DNA of 64,000 bases from Kocuria sp. (GTDB lineage: Bacteria; Actinomycetota; Actinomycetes; Actinomycetales; Micrococcaceae): positions 175,416-239,415 of the forward strand of contig JAUNHG010000001.1 of assembly GCA_030524035.1 (NCBI GenBank), written 5' to 3'. The notes beneath the pieces were generated by a model. It was not told the DNA's origin. It did no database searches and saw only the letters and a list, made by a program, of their open reading frames with translations. How positions within the stretch are numbered: the first letter of the stretch is position 1; the number at the start of each line of letters is the position of its first letter. The position numbers and the translations under genes were made by a program. This document shows, one piece after another, positions 1 to 8,970 of this stretch.

Positions 1-23
1 TCGTGAGAACTGGAGATATTTCC

Positions 24-1046
24 GTGCCTTCCAACCCCACAGCACCATTGCGTATTGCCGTGGTCGGCGCAGGTCGTATGGGTGCAGATCACATTGACCG
101 CTTACACACCGTGATACGACGGGCGCAGATCGCCGCCGTCGTTGACGTGGACGAAGCCCGAGCACAATCCGCGGTTGAACAGCTTGACGGTGCTGTCGCC
201 TGCACCACCATGGAAGCCGCCCTGGAACTTGACGTGGACGCTGTGATCTTGGCAACCCCGGGTTTCCTTCACGAAGATGCCCTATTGCCATTGATTAAAC
301 GTGGCATTCCGGTGCTGTGTGAAAAGCCGCTGACCCCGGATCCTGAATCAGCGTTGCGGGTGGTCCAGGCGGAGGCTGCCGGTGGACGCCGCCTGATTCA
401 GGTGGGGTTCATGCGCCGGTACGACGTCGGCTACCGCGCCCTACGGGATTTGATTGTTAACGGTCAACAGGGTCAGTTGTTGTTGTTACACCATCAACAC
501 CGCAATGCGGACGTGCCCCCGGGGTTCACCAACGAAATGATGATTCACGATTCCGTGGTGCACGAATTCGACGCCGTCCGATTTCTGACCGGGGAGGAAA
601 TCGTCTCCGTTCAGGTGCGGGCTGGCCGCCGATCTTCGCTATCCGCAGACGGCTTGAACGATCCCCAGATCGTGGTGATCGAAACCGCCTCCGGCATCCT
701 GGCCACGGTGGAAATCTTTGTATGCGCCCAAGTGGGTTACCAGGTAAACACACAAGCCTCCTTTGAGCGCGGTGTTGCTTCCATTTCTGGGGCATCCCCA
801 TTGGAACTCACCACGGACCAGCGCACCGGCACAGCTATTGACGCCGGATTTGAAACCCGCTTCCAGGATGCCTATGACCGGGAAGTCCAGGAATGGGTGG
901 ATTCGGTGCTCGCTGGTGAACCTACGGGTCCCACGGCGTGGGACGGCTACGCCACCGCAGCCTGCTGTGCTGCCGGTTTGGCATCCCAGAAAAACGGGCA
1001 GATTGTGCCCGTGGAGCTGGCTGAACGTCCGGAGCTTTATCGCTGA
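24..1046 (+). CDS. iolG: Inositol 2-dehydrogenase (Gfo/Idh/MocA family)
   Basis: NAD-dependent oxidoreductase, probably oxidising myo-inositol to 2-keto-myo-inositol. The N-terminal Rossmann motif VVGAGRMG is followed by the family's EKP signature near residue 100 (CEKPL) and a catalytic-type HD/H-E-F-D stretch (MIHDSVVHEFD) near residue 175. At about 340 residues it has normal family length. A frame-compatible GTG lies at position 3, but the GTG at 24 follows GGAG at an 8-base spacing, and the TGA at the window edge probably ends an upstream gene, so 24 is preferred. It heads the run iolG-iolH-iolT, the order of the corynebacterial inositol cluster. The exact polyol substrate is inferred from neighbours. 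Confidence 0.8.
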   Translation: MPSNPTAPLRIAVVGAGRMGADHIDRLHTVIRRAQIAAVVDVDEARAQSAVEQLDGAVACTTMEAALELDVDAVILATPGFLHEDALLPLIKRGIPVLCEKPLTPDPESALRVVQAEAAGGRRLIQVGFMRRYDVGYRALRDLIVNGQQGQLLLLHHQHRNADVPPGFTNEMMIHDSVVHEFDAVRFLTGEEIVSVQVRAGRRSSLSADGLNDPQIVVIETASGILATVEIFVCAQVGYQVNTQASFERGVASISGASPLELTTDQRTGTAIDAGFETRFQDAYDREVQEWVDSVLAGEPTGPTAWDGYATAACCAAGLASQKNGQIVPVELAERPELYR

Positions 1047-1090
1047 CTCGTCAGCTTCCCTGACTGAATACTTGATGGAGAGGAGCCATC

Positions 1091-1972
1091 GTGAAAATTG
1101 CGTTGGACCCCACACCGTTCCATGGAACGCACTCGTTATTGGAGTTTCCACGGGTGGCTGCGGACCTTGGTTTCGAATGGTTGCAACTAACCCCACACCC
1201 GGATTTCATTCCGTTCTTCAACCACCCCAAGGCTGATGATGCCCTGGTGGCGCAGCTCAAGGCTGAGTGCGACGCTGCAGGTGTGGGCATTGCCTACGTG
1301 TTGCCCGTGCTGCGCTGGTCTTCCCCGGACCCTGATGCTCGTGAAGCTGCTGTGCGTTACTGGAAGCGTGCCATCCAAATCACGGTAGATCTGGGGGTGA
1401 ACCAGATGAACACGGAATTTTCGGGCCGTCCTGAATTAGCCGAAGAGTCTGAACGGGCTTTTTACCGTTCCATGGAAGAACTGGTACCGATTATCGAATC
1501 GGAAGGCATCAACGTGGCCATTGACCCCCACCCGGATGACTTTGTGGAAGAAGGACTGGCAGGGTGGCGTTTAATCCGTGGTGTGAACTCACCCAACCTG
1601 AGCTTTGTGTATGTAGCTCCACATACCTTCCACCTCAAAGACCCCATGCCGCAGATCCTGGATGAAGTGGGGGATCGGCTGCGGGTGGTGCATGTGGCCG
1701 ACACCATGGACCATCGCCGGTCCAACGGGCTGCGGTACATCACCAACCCGCCCGGCACACCTGCCCGGGTGCACCAGCACTTAAAGATCGGTGATGGGGA
1801 CATTGACTGGGATGTGTTCTTTGGAGAACTCCAGCGCAACGGTTTTTATGACCGCGACGAAACCGTGATGGTCACCAGCGTATTCGGGGAAAACGAACAT
1901 GCCGATGAGGTGTCGCGCTATCAGCTTGAGCAGATGAAACTGCGCGTGAATAGGACAAAGGAGTCATCATGA
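1091..1972 (+). CDS. iolH: Sugar phosphate isomerase/epimerase, IolH-like
   Basis: A 293-residue xylose-isomerase-like TIM barrel protein. Metal-ligand type acidic and His residues are visible in MNTEFSG, IDPHPDD, VVHVADT and the late KIGDGDIDW segment, which is typical of IolE/IolH/IolI enzymes. The start is GTG, preceded by GGAGAGGAG. It lies 44 bases after iolG, and its stop overlaps the iolT start by 4 bases, so the three genes are probably co-translated. The IolH reaction is poorly defined in the family; a role in inositol breakdown rests on position between iolG and the transporter. Another ketose or hydroxypyruvate isomerase activity is possible. Confidence 0.75.
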   Translation: MKIALDPTPFHGTHSLLEFPRVAADLGFEWLQLTPHPDFIPFFNHPKADDALVAQLKAECDAAGVGIAYVLPVLRWSSPDPDAREAAVRYWKRAIQITVDLGVNQMNTEFSGRPELAEESERAFYRSMEELVPIIESEGINVAIDPHPDDFVEEGLAGWRLIRGVNSPNLSFVYVAPHTFHLKDPMPQILDEVGDRLRVVHVADTMDHRRSNGLRYITNPPGTPARVHQHLKIGDGDIDWDVFFGELQRNGFYDRDETVMVTSVFGENEHADEVSRYQLEQMKLRVNRTKESS

Positions 1973-3417
1973 GCGCCTCGACAGAAAACACCACCAAAGT
2001 TCCCTTACCACCTCTGACGAAAGGCCCCCACAGTCAACGTCTTGGCACGGTGGCGTTAATTGCCACCCTGGGTGGCCTGCTGTTCGGGTACGACACCGGC
2101 GTGATTAACGGTGCTTTGCTACCGATGTCGGAAGAACTTGGTCTGGACGCCAGTACGGAAGGTTTGGTTACTAGTACCTTGTTGGTGGGTGCTGCCATTG
2201 GTGCGGCGTCCATGGGGCGTTTATCTGACGGTTGGGGACGGCGGAAAACCATCCTCCTGCTGGCCATTATGTTTTTCGTCGGTGCCTTGATGTGCGCCCT
2301 GGCCCCCGGGCTATCTGTTTTAGTGGCAGGCCGTGTTTTGCTGGGGTTGGCCGTGGGCGGTGCCTCCACCGTGGTGCCTGTTTTCCTCGCGGAGTTGGCT
2401 CCTTACGAAATCCGTGGCTCGTTGTCCGGGCGTAACGAACTGATGATTGTGGTGGGTCAGTTGGCCGCTTTTGTGGTCAATGCGATCATCGGCTACCTGT
2501 TTAAGGACCTGGACGGTGTATGGCGCATCATGCTTACTATTGCCGCTTTGCCTGCGATCTTCCTGTTTATCGGCATGTTGCGGGTGCCCGAATCGCCACG
2601 TTGGTTGATGGCCAAGGGCCGTTACGACGAAGCCCTGGAGATCTTGAAAACCATCCGCCCGGAAGACCGCGCCGAGGCCGAAGTGGCGGAAATCCGGTTG
2701 TTGATCCAGGAAGAAGACAAAGCCAAATCCACCGGTATTTCCAGTATTCTGCGCAACAAGTGGCTGTTCCGAATTCTGTTGGTGGGTATCGCGTTGGCCG
2801 TATTCCAGCAGCTCACCGGTATTAACTCGATCATGTACTACGGCCAAATTGTATTGATCGATTCTGGGTTTGAAAGACAAGCTGCCCTAATCGCAAATAT
2901 TGCTCCCGGCGTGATTGCCGTGATTGGTGCCTTCATTGCTTTGTGGATGATGGAGCGGGTCAACCGCCGCACCACAGTGATCACCGGTTACGTTCTGACA
3001 GCTACGTGCCACTTCTTGATCGGCATTGCATCCATGACGATCCCGGAGGACTCCGCGATTCGCCCGTACGTGATTTTGACGCTGGTGGTGGCGTTTGTGG
3101 GATCCATGCAGACGTTCCTGAACGTGGCCACCTGGGTGATCCTCAGTGAAATGTTCCCGCTGCATATGCGTGCCGTTGGTATGGGGGTCTCCGTGTTTTG
3201 CCTGTGGATCGCGAATGCCACGTTGGCTGCCGTGTTCCCGTCCTTGATTGAAAGCGTTGGCATGACCGGGTCGTTCTTCGGTTTCGGAGTGATCAACGTG
3301 ATAGCGGTGATCGTCATGTGGTTCTCGCTTCCGGAAACCCGGGGCATTTCCCTGGAGAAAGTGGAAGAGGACGTCACCACGGGCGCGATCTTCCAGATCC
3401 ACGGGAAGAACAAATAA
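1969..3417 (+). CDS. iolT: MFS sugar porter, IolT-type inositol/proton symporter
   Basis: A 482-residue, 12-helix major facilitator of the sugar porter subfamily. Diagnostic motifs are present in order: FGYDTGVINGAL in helix 1, the DGWGRRK loop 2-3 motif, PESPRWL before the central loop, QQLTGIN in helix 7 and PETRG at the C-terminal end. These match the IolT/XylE/GLUT group. The start codon overlaps the iolH stop in an ATGA arrangement with AAAGGAG upstream. Genomic context makes inositol the likely substrate, although IolT proteins also take up glucose or fructose. It probably supplies both this operon and the minus-strand polyol genes that begin near 9.7 kb. Confidence 0.85.
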   Translation: MSASTENTTKVPLPPLTKGPHSQRLGTVALIATLGGLLFGYDTGVINGALLPMSEELGLDASTEGLVTSTLLVGAAIGAASMGRLSDGWGRRKTILLLAIMFFVGALMCALAPGLSVLVAGRVLLGLAVGGASTVVPVFLAELAPYEIRGSLSGRNELMIVVGQLAAFVVNAIIGYLFKDLDGVWRIMLTIAALPAIFLFIGMLRVPESPRWLMAKGRYDEALEILKTIRPEDRAEAEVAEIRLLIQEEDKAKSTGISSILRNKWLFRILLVGIALAVFQQLTGINSIMYYGQIVLIDSGFERQAALIANIAPGVIAVIGAFIALWMMERVNRRTTVITGYVLTATCHFLIGIASMTIPEDSAIRPYVILTLVVAFVGSMQTFLNVATWVILSEMFPLHMRAVGMGVSVFCLWIANATLAAVFPSLIESVGMTGSFFGFGVINVIAVIVMWFSLPETRGISLEKVEEDVTTGAIFQIHGKNK

Positions 3418-3447
3418 TCCCGGATCACCGTGCAAAGGAGCACTGTT

Positions 3448-4656
3448 ATGCAACAACAGTTTGAAGCTGCCCGCACCCTGGGTGTTGCCGTGATCGGTGC
3501 CGGTATGGCCGGTGCCGCTCACGCGGCGGCATGGCGAGCGGCCACCACCACACGGTCCCCCTTCCCCGTTCCGGTGAAGCTGGTAGCCATCGCAGATATT
3601 GCGGAACCACTGGCCCAGCAAACCGCTGGACGGTACGGATACGACCGCGTGGAAACGGACTGGCGGACCCTTAAGGACGCCGACGACGTTCACATAGTGT
3701 CAGTGGTGGTGGCCAATCACCTGCACCGCCAGATTGTGGAAGAACTGGTGGCAGCCGGCAAGCACGTGCTGTGTGAAAAACCGCTCAGTGACACCCTGGA
3801 AGATGCTCAGGCCATGGCCGATGTGGCCAAGCAGGCTGACACCGTGGTGCGGATTGGTTTCACCTTCCGCAGGGCACCTGGCTTGGCTGCGCTGCGGGAC
3901 CTGATACACGATGGCACACTGGGTCCCGTCGTACACCTGTACGGCCGCTATTTAGCGGATTACGCCTGTTCCCCCACCGCACCCGTGACGTGGCGGTTCC
4001 GTGGGGCTCCCGGAACGGGAGCGTTAGCCGACGTCGGCAGTCATCTGCTCTACGCTGCCGAATTCCTGGCAGGGCCCACCCGGGCGGTGTCAGGAGCGCG
4101 ATTCCGCACAGTGATCACCCAACGTCCGCTTCCCCTGGGGTCCACAGTGGGCCACGGGAGGGTGGAGGTTTCGGATAAAATCGAGACGGTAACTAACGAC
4201 GACTGGGCCGGATGGACCGCCAGCTTTGACCACGCCGAGGGTGTTTTTGAAGCCTCCCGGGTTTCTGCCGGTCACCCCAACGGTCTGCGTCTGGAAGTCA
4301 CGTGCGAACGCGGGGCGGCGATCTGGGATCAAGAACGGCCCGGTGAAATCCAGCTCATGGTCCGTGAGCCCGACGGAGAAACCGAACACCGCAACGGATT
4401 CCGGACGGTTATTCTGGGACCGGACCACCCCTACGTGGGGGAAGGTTTTCCTATGTCAGCACCGGGAATTGGATGTGGTCAGAACGACGGTTTTGTGTTC
4501 CAAGCCCGTGCTTTCCTGGAAGAAGTTGTGGGCCTGGCGGAGCAAGATTCCTGGCCACGGAACGCAACATTCGATGAGGGTGTACACAATATGCGACTGA
4601 TTGCGGCCATTGCGGAGTCTGCGGCGCAGAAAGGCACCGAGGTTACGATCAACTGA
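3448..4656 (+). CDS. Gfo/Idh/MocA oxidoreductase, inositol-cluster type
   Basis: A 402-residue NAD(P)-dependent oxidoreductase with Rossmann motif VIGAGMAG near the N-terminus and the CEKPL signature near residue 110. Later DVGSHLLY matches the catalytic DxxxH region of the long Gfo/Idh subgroup. A GTG at 3430 is in frame, but AAAGGAG sits 7 bases before the ATG at 3448, so the shorter start is used. It follows iolT by 30 bases and its TGA overlaps the next ATG, making it part of the same operon. Comparable genes end the corynebacterial iol operon; which inositol isomer or keto-sugar it oxidises cannot be read from sequence. Confidence 0.75.
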   Translation: MQQQFEAARTLGVAVIGAGMAGAAHAAAWRAATTTRSPFPVPVKLVAIADIAEPLAQQTAGRYGYDRVETDWRTLKDADDVHIVSVVVANHLHRQIVEELVAAGKHVLCEKPLSDTLEDAQAMADVAKQADTVVRIGFTFRRAPGLAALRDLIHDGTLGPVVHLYGRYLADYACSPTAPVTWRFRGAPGTGALADVGSHLLYAAEFLAGPTRAVSGARFRTVITQRPLPLGSTVGHGRVEVSDKIETVTNDDWAGWTASFDHAEGVFEASRVSAGHPNGLRLEVTCERGAAIWDQERPGEIQLMVREPDGETEHRNGFRTVILGPDHPYVGEGFPMSAPGIGCGQNDGFVFQARAFLEEVVGLAEQDSWPRNATFDEGVHNMRLIAAIAESAAQKGTEVTIN

Positions 4657-5930
4657 TGACCACACACCGTAACCCGGCACTTCCGTTCGTCTCGGTAGTA
4701 ATCCTGGTTGCGGCCATTACTCTGAGGCCTGGTGCAACCTCGGTAGGTCCCGTGCTCGCCGAGATCAGCACCGGGCTTGACCTGTCCGGGGCCACCGCAG
4801 GGTTGTTGACCGCCCTCCCGGGGTTTATGTTCGCTGCTGCTGGATTCCTGGCTGTTCCGATGTCACGCAAGCTAGGTATCGGGGTGTCAATTGGGGTCGG
4901 GCTGGCTTTGGTGATTGTGGCGCTGTTCCTGCGGCCCTTCACCACGTCAGTTCTGGTGTTTGTTCTGCTCAGTGCGCTTTCCTTGGGGGGTATGGCTCTC
5001 AGCAACGTGCTGATTCCTGCAGTGATCCAAATATTTGGGCGACAACGCCCCGGTTTGCTGTCGGCCTTTTACGCAACGGGTCTGGCCGTAGGTGGCGCAG
5101 CTCCACCTTTGCTGGCGGGTGCCATGCTCGCCCTGGTTGGCGGATGGCGGGAATATCTGGCGTCTTGGGCTTGGTTGGCTGTAGTTGCCTTGGGATTCTG
5201 GGTGGTGTTGCTGGTCAGCCAATGGCAGCGTCTTAGCCTGCAGGGTATGCGTGCCGCAGCACAACGGGGCGACGTCGTCCATCCCGCAACTGGACCCCTG
5301 CCCGTGGTGCACGGGCCTGAAGCACCCCCGGTGGATTCCGCCGGGCGGCGTGTGTGGCATTCGCCCACTGTGCGCGCATTGATGGTGTTCTTTGGTGTGC
5401 AGTCCACTAATGCCTATATTCAGTTCGGTTGGCTAGCGCAGATATACCGGGACGGTGGGTTATCCCTGGGGATGGCTTCCGCGATGGTTGGTGTGATCGC
5501 GGCGCTTGGCATACCCGGGGGGTTTTTCATGCCCCTGCTTGTGGGGCGGACTAAGCATCTGACTCGATGGATTACCGGTATGGGTGTGTGCATGGTGGTG
5601 GGGTACGCAGGACTGTTGGTTGCGCCGTCGTCGCTGCCGGTGGTGTGGGCGTTCCTGCTGGGGCTGGGGTCGTTAGCGTTCCCCACTGCGTTGGCGTTAG
5701 TCACCGAACGTACACGACACCCGCTCGTCACGGCACGGGTGTCTGGTTTTGTGCAGCCTGCGGGTTATGTGATCGCAGGTGTCGGGCCGTTGTTGATCGG
5801 TATCATTCATGATTGGGCCGACAGCTGGACAATTCCCTTGGCTTTGCTCCTGCTGTCTTCCGTCCCCTTGGTGATTGCTGGCTGCCGTGCCGCTTGTGGG
5901 GGATGTATTGACGACGAACTACGCGCTTAA
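4656..5930 (+). CDS. MFS transporter, CynX/NimT-like
   Basis: A 424-residue integral membrane protein with about 12 hydrophobic segments and the CynX/NimT-like opening ITLRPGATSVGPVL. A central cytoplasmic loop falls around residues 190-235. The start ATG overlaps the preceding stop codon, so it is the last gene of the plus-strand operon. Family members move small organic anions or act as drug effluxers. Here a role exporting or importing an inositol-related acid is plausible but unproven. It ends 26 bases before the convergent isomerase gene, and no clear intrinsic terminator is visible in that gap. Confidence 0.65.
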   Translation: MTTHRNPALPFVSVVILVAAITLRPGATSVGPVLAEISTGLDLSGATAGLLTALPGFMFAAAGFLAVPMSRKLGIGVSIGVGLALVIVALFLRPFTTSVLVFVLLSALSLGGMALSNVLIPAVIQIFGRQRPGLLSAFYATGLAVGGAAPPLLAGAMLALVGGWREYLASWAWLAVVALGFWVVLLVSQWQRLSLQGMRAAAQRGDVVHPATGPLPVVHGPEAPPVDSAGRRVWHSPTVRALMVFFGVQSTNAYIQFGWLAQIYRDGGLSLGMASAMVGVIAALGIPGGFFMPLLVGRTKHLTRWITGMGVCMVVGYAGLLVAPSSLPVVWAFLLGLGSLAFPTALALVTERTRHPLVTARVSGFVQPAGYVIAGVGPLLIGIIHDWADSWTIPLALLLLSSVPLVIAGCRAACGGCIDDELRA

Positions 5931-5956
5931 CGACCCCCCGAACTAGCAGTGTGGTT

Positions 5957-6958
5957 TTAGGAACGCACCCCCGCGATGGTGGCGGCCTCTATCAACACTT
6001 CGGCGGCTTCCTGTACCCCCTCAAGGGGGCCCAATGAGGTGTCTTCGTGTTCAATATGCAGTGCCATATTTGGGTCCACTTTGTGCAAAGCGGCGATGAA
6101 CTCTGCCCAGTACGCGGTGTCATGCCCACGCCCCAGAGCCACAAAATCCCAGGCGGAATCTTGGGGCCACTCGTTCACAAACTCTGCCCCGCCCAAGTTC
6201 ACGCGGTTTTCATCCGGGGCCAGCCGGCGGAAGCTGTTGTCCAGCACACCGCACCACGCGGCCTCCGGGTTAATGCGAACGTCTTTGGCTGCCGCGTGCA
6301 CCACGTGTTTGCCGAGGCGGCGTACCACCTGAATGGGGTCCATCTGTTGCCAGAACAGGTGGCTGGCATCCAATTCCACCCCAAGGTTGGTGGCCCCCGT
6401 CCGTTCCACCAGTTCCAGGAACGTCGGCGGGTTAAACACCACGTTCTGCGGGTGTAATTCCAACGCAACGGTCACGCCATGTTCACCGGCGAGCTGGTCA
6501 ATCTCCCGCCAAAACGGCACGGCTACCTCCCACTGGCGTTCAATCACATCCAGGTGCCCTGATGACCATGCGTTGACCACCCACGGGGCCACTGTGCCGC
6601 CGTTTTCTCCAGCAGGTAGCCCGGACATGGTGACGACGCGTGTCTGTCCCAATGCTCCGGCCACCCGAATGGTGCGGCGTAAGTCATTGGCGTGCACCGG
6701 GCCAAAAGTGGGGTCCGGGTGCAGAGGGTTTCCGTTGCAATTGAGCCCTTGCAGGCTCACCCCCGTCCCTTCAAAGGTCTCCAGGAATGCCTGCGCGGCG
6801 GAAGGGTCGGTGTCAATCTGTTCCACTGGAACATGAACCGGGGGCAGGAAACCGCCTGCATTGAGTTCAACGGCATCCAAACCCAGATCAGCAACAATTT
6901 TCAAGGTCTCGGCCAGGGAACGGTCATGAAGGGGAGCGGTATATAAACCAAGATGCAT
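5957..6958 (-). CDS. Sugar phosphate isomerase/epimerase (TIM barrel)
   Basis: A 333-residue xylose-isomerase-like TIM barrel protein. Candidate metal ligands are in ALELHPQN (Glu, His), GVELDASH (Glu, Asp, His), VHAAAKDVR and HIEHED near the C-terminus. The start ATG follows AAGGAGG at a 5-base spacing, a strong ribosome binding site. It is the last gene of a minus-strand set GntR-iolB-dehydrogenase-isomerase. It resembles enzymes annotated as IolE-like or inosose isomerases and probably acts on the product of the adjacent dehydrogenase. The exact substrate is unknown. Confidence 0.7.
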   Translation of the reverse strand: MHLGLYTAPLHDRSLAETLKIVADLGLDAVELNAGGFLPPVHVPVEQIDTDPSAAQAFLETFEGTGVSLQGLNCNGNPLHPDPTFGPVHANDLRRTIRVAGALGQTRVVTMSGLPAGENGGTVAPWVVNAWSSGHLDVIERQWEVAVPFWREIDQLAGEHGVTVALELHPQNVVFNPPTFLELVERTGATNLGVELDASHLFWQQMDPIQVVRRLGKHVVHAAAKDVRINPEAAWCGVLDNSFRRLAPDENRVNLGGAEFVNEWPQDSAWDFVALGRGHDTAYWAEFIAALHKVDPNMALHIEHEDTSLGPLEGVQEAAEVLIEAATIAGVRS

Positions 6959-6972
6959 CAGTATCCTCCTTG

Positions 6973-7998
6973 TCAGCTCACGTTCACACGGACGGGTGCG
7001 CCGGTTATGAGGGATTGTTGGGCGGCATCCGCCACGCGGGACGCCGCCACGGAATCATGTGGGGTGCACGGTGACTCACACTCCCCGTGCACCATCTGCA
7101 CAAATACCCGCATTTCTGCCACGTAGGCCTCCGCAAAACGTTCGTGGAATGTTAACCATGGTGTGCCTGTGGGGAAGGTTGTGCCGTATTCGGCGGAACG
7201 CCCCGCGTAGTGGTCATCCAAACCAACCTGCACGGTTCCGGCGGACCCCTGCAGTTCCAGGCGGACGTCATGGCCCGCCCCGTTGTACCGGGTAGCAGAA
7301 ACCGTGCCCACCAGGCCGTCGTCGAAAGTCACCAAAGCCACGGCAGTATCAACATCACCCACTCGGCCGATGTCTGGGTCGCCGTTATTGGAGCCTTGGG
7401 CGTAAACCTCCACGATTTCGCGGCCTGTAATCCACCGCAGAGTGTCAAAGTCGTGCACGGAACAGTCACGGAACAACCCGCCGGAAGTCGCCAAAAACGA
7501 CACCGGGGGCGGTTTTTGATCAGCGGTGATGGCGCGCACGGTGTGTAACCATCCCAGTTCCCCAGCCTGGTATGCCCGTTTGGCTTCCAGGTGCCCGGGG
7601 TCCATACGCCGTTGGTGACCAATGTGTACGGGCACCCCGGTGCGATCCGCCGCCTCCAGGACCGGAAGGGCATCCGCCACGCTGCCCGCCACTGGTTTTT
7701 CACAGAACACTGGAATCTCGGCCCCCAGAGCACGCAGCGTTAACGGGGTATGGTGTTCGGTGCCCACCGCAATGAGGACGCCGTCCAAGGGTTCCGCGAA
7801 AAGATGATCCACACTATCCACGACGCGAACCCCCAAAGTGTTCGCCAATTCTTGGGCGCGGTCCACGGCAGCATCCGCCAGCACAATGTCTAGATCCTGC
7901 GCTGGGTAGTGTGAATAGCCATCACGAACCTTCACCAGGTTAGTGGCATGCATGGCACCGACCCTGCCTACCCCAATGACCCCCACTGTGGTGGTCAT
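6973..7998 (-). CDS. Gfo/Idh/MocA dehydrogenase, IolG-like
   Basis: A 341-residue NAD-dependent dehydrogenase with Rossmann motif GVIGVGRVG at residues 6-14. It also has CEKPV near residue 93 and the catalytic-type DCSVHDFD near residue 175. It resembles inositol 2-dehydrogenases and is the third Gfo/Idh gene of the block. It starts three bases after the iolB stop and sits 14 bases before the TIM barrel gene, so all three are co-transcribed. Paralogues of this kind often handle scyllo- or D-chiro-inositol, but substrate assignment here would be guesswork. Confidence 0.72.
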   Translation of the reverse strand: MTTTVGVIGVGRVGAMHATNLVKVRDGYSHYPAQDLDIVLADAAVDRAQELANTLGVRVVDSVDHLFAEPLDGVLIAVGTEHHTPLTLRALGAEIPVFCEKPVAGSVADALPVLEAADRTGVPVHIGHQRRMDPGHLEAKRAYQAGELGWLHTVRAITADQKPPPVSFLATSGGLFRDCSVHDFDTLRWITGREIVEVYAQGSNNGDPDIGRVGDVDTAVALVTFDDGLVGTVSATRYNGAGHDVRLELQGSAGTVQVGLDDHYAGRSAEYGTTFPTGTPWLTFHERFAEAYVAEMRVFVQMVHGECESPCTPHDSVAASRVADAAQQSLITGAPVRVNVS

Positions 7999-8001
7999 GG
8001 T

Positions 8002-8937
8002 TCATGCCTCAAACGGCAAGCGAGGGTCTATATCCTGCAAGTCCCACGTCTGGCGAATCCACCCGTGGTGAGGGTCGTCGCTGATCAGCCACTCACGTGT
8101 CGGTCCGGGACCTGCCATGACGTTGAGGTAATACATATCGTGCCCCGGGGGAGTCATAGCTGGACCATGCCAGCCGTAAGGCACCAACACCACATCCCCG
8201 GTGCGCACTTCAGCGGTAACGTCAATGGCACGGTCATCGGAGGCGTAAACACGCTGATATCCCATCGCGTCCGGACCGCCGTCCTCCGGGCTTGGTACGG
8301 GCATTCCCTGCGCCGTTTGCATCTCAAAGTAATAGATTTCTTCCAGGGCAGTTTCCCCGTCTTTTTCTTCATCGTGCTTGTGTGGGGGGTAGGAAGACCA
8401 GTTCCCGGCGGGGGTAAGCACTTCGCACACAATAAAACGATCCGCTTCCAAAACCGTTGGGTTGCCGAAATTATGCACCTGACGTGAGCACTGACCGGCA
8501 CCACGCAGCTCCAGGGGCACTTCTTCTGGGGTCACATGGCGGGTGGGGTAATGATTCTTGGCGGGGGCGGACGCCACGGCTACTCGCCCACCATCGGTTG
8601 ACGATATGGTGCAGGTCCGTTCAATTCCCGTGTACAGCACGTCAGTGGGGCCACTGAACACTGAGGGGCGCCCCGCGAGTTCGTAGGTGCTGCTATCTGC
8701 CGAAGAATCATCGGCCACATGCACTATGAATGAACCAGTCAGGGGAACAATGATGCGTTCTTCGCTCTGGGAAGGAAGGTTCACAATGTCCCCGGGGGTT
8801 ATCTCCGCTACCCGCAGCCCGGTATGCGCCCACCCGGGGGCGTGCACCATAGAATCCGGGGTGCCTAAGTCCACCGACCACGGCCCGTGGCCGGTGGATC
8901 CCGCCGGATAGAACCAGTCTGATGCTGCGGTGGTCAT
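8002..8937 (-). CDS. iolB: 5-deoxy-glucuronate isomerase
   Basis: IolB converts 5-deoxy-D-glucuronate to 2-deoxy-5-keto-gluconate in myo-inositol catabolism. The 311-residue protein has the bicupin pattern of the family, with metal ligands visible in PPHKHD, LEEIYYFE and YGWHGP, plus the conserved MYYLNVMAGP near the end. Its start follows AAAGGAG 7 bases upstream. It is directly downstream of the GntR/UTRA regulator and directly upstream of a dehydrogenase and an isomerase. The partners IolC, IolD, IolA and IolE are not in this window and may lie before position 1. Confidence 0.87.
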   Translation of the reverse strand: MTTAASDWFYPAGSTGHGPWSVDLGTPDSMVHAPGWAHTGLRVAEITPGDIVNLPSQSEERIIVPLTGSFIVHVADDSSADSSTYELAGRPSVFSGPTDVLYTGIERTCTISSTDGGRVAVASAPAKNHYPTRHVTPEEVPLELRGAGQCSRQVHNFGNPTVLEADRFIVCEVLTPAGNWSSYPPHKHDEEKDGETALEEIYYFEMQTAQGMPVPSPEDGGPDAMGYQRVYASDDRAIDVTAEVRTGDVVLVPYGWHGPAMTPPGHDMYYLNVMAGPGPTREWLISDDPHHGWIRQTWDLQDIDPRLPFEA

Positions 8938-8970
8938 GGCAACGCTCCTTTGCGTGTGGGGTGGGCGGAA

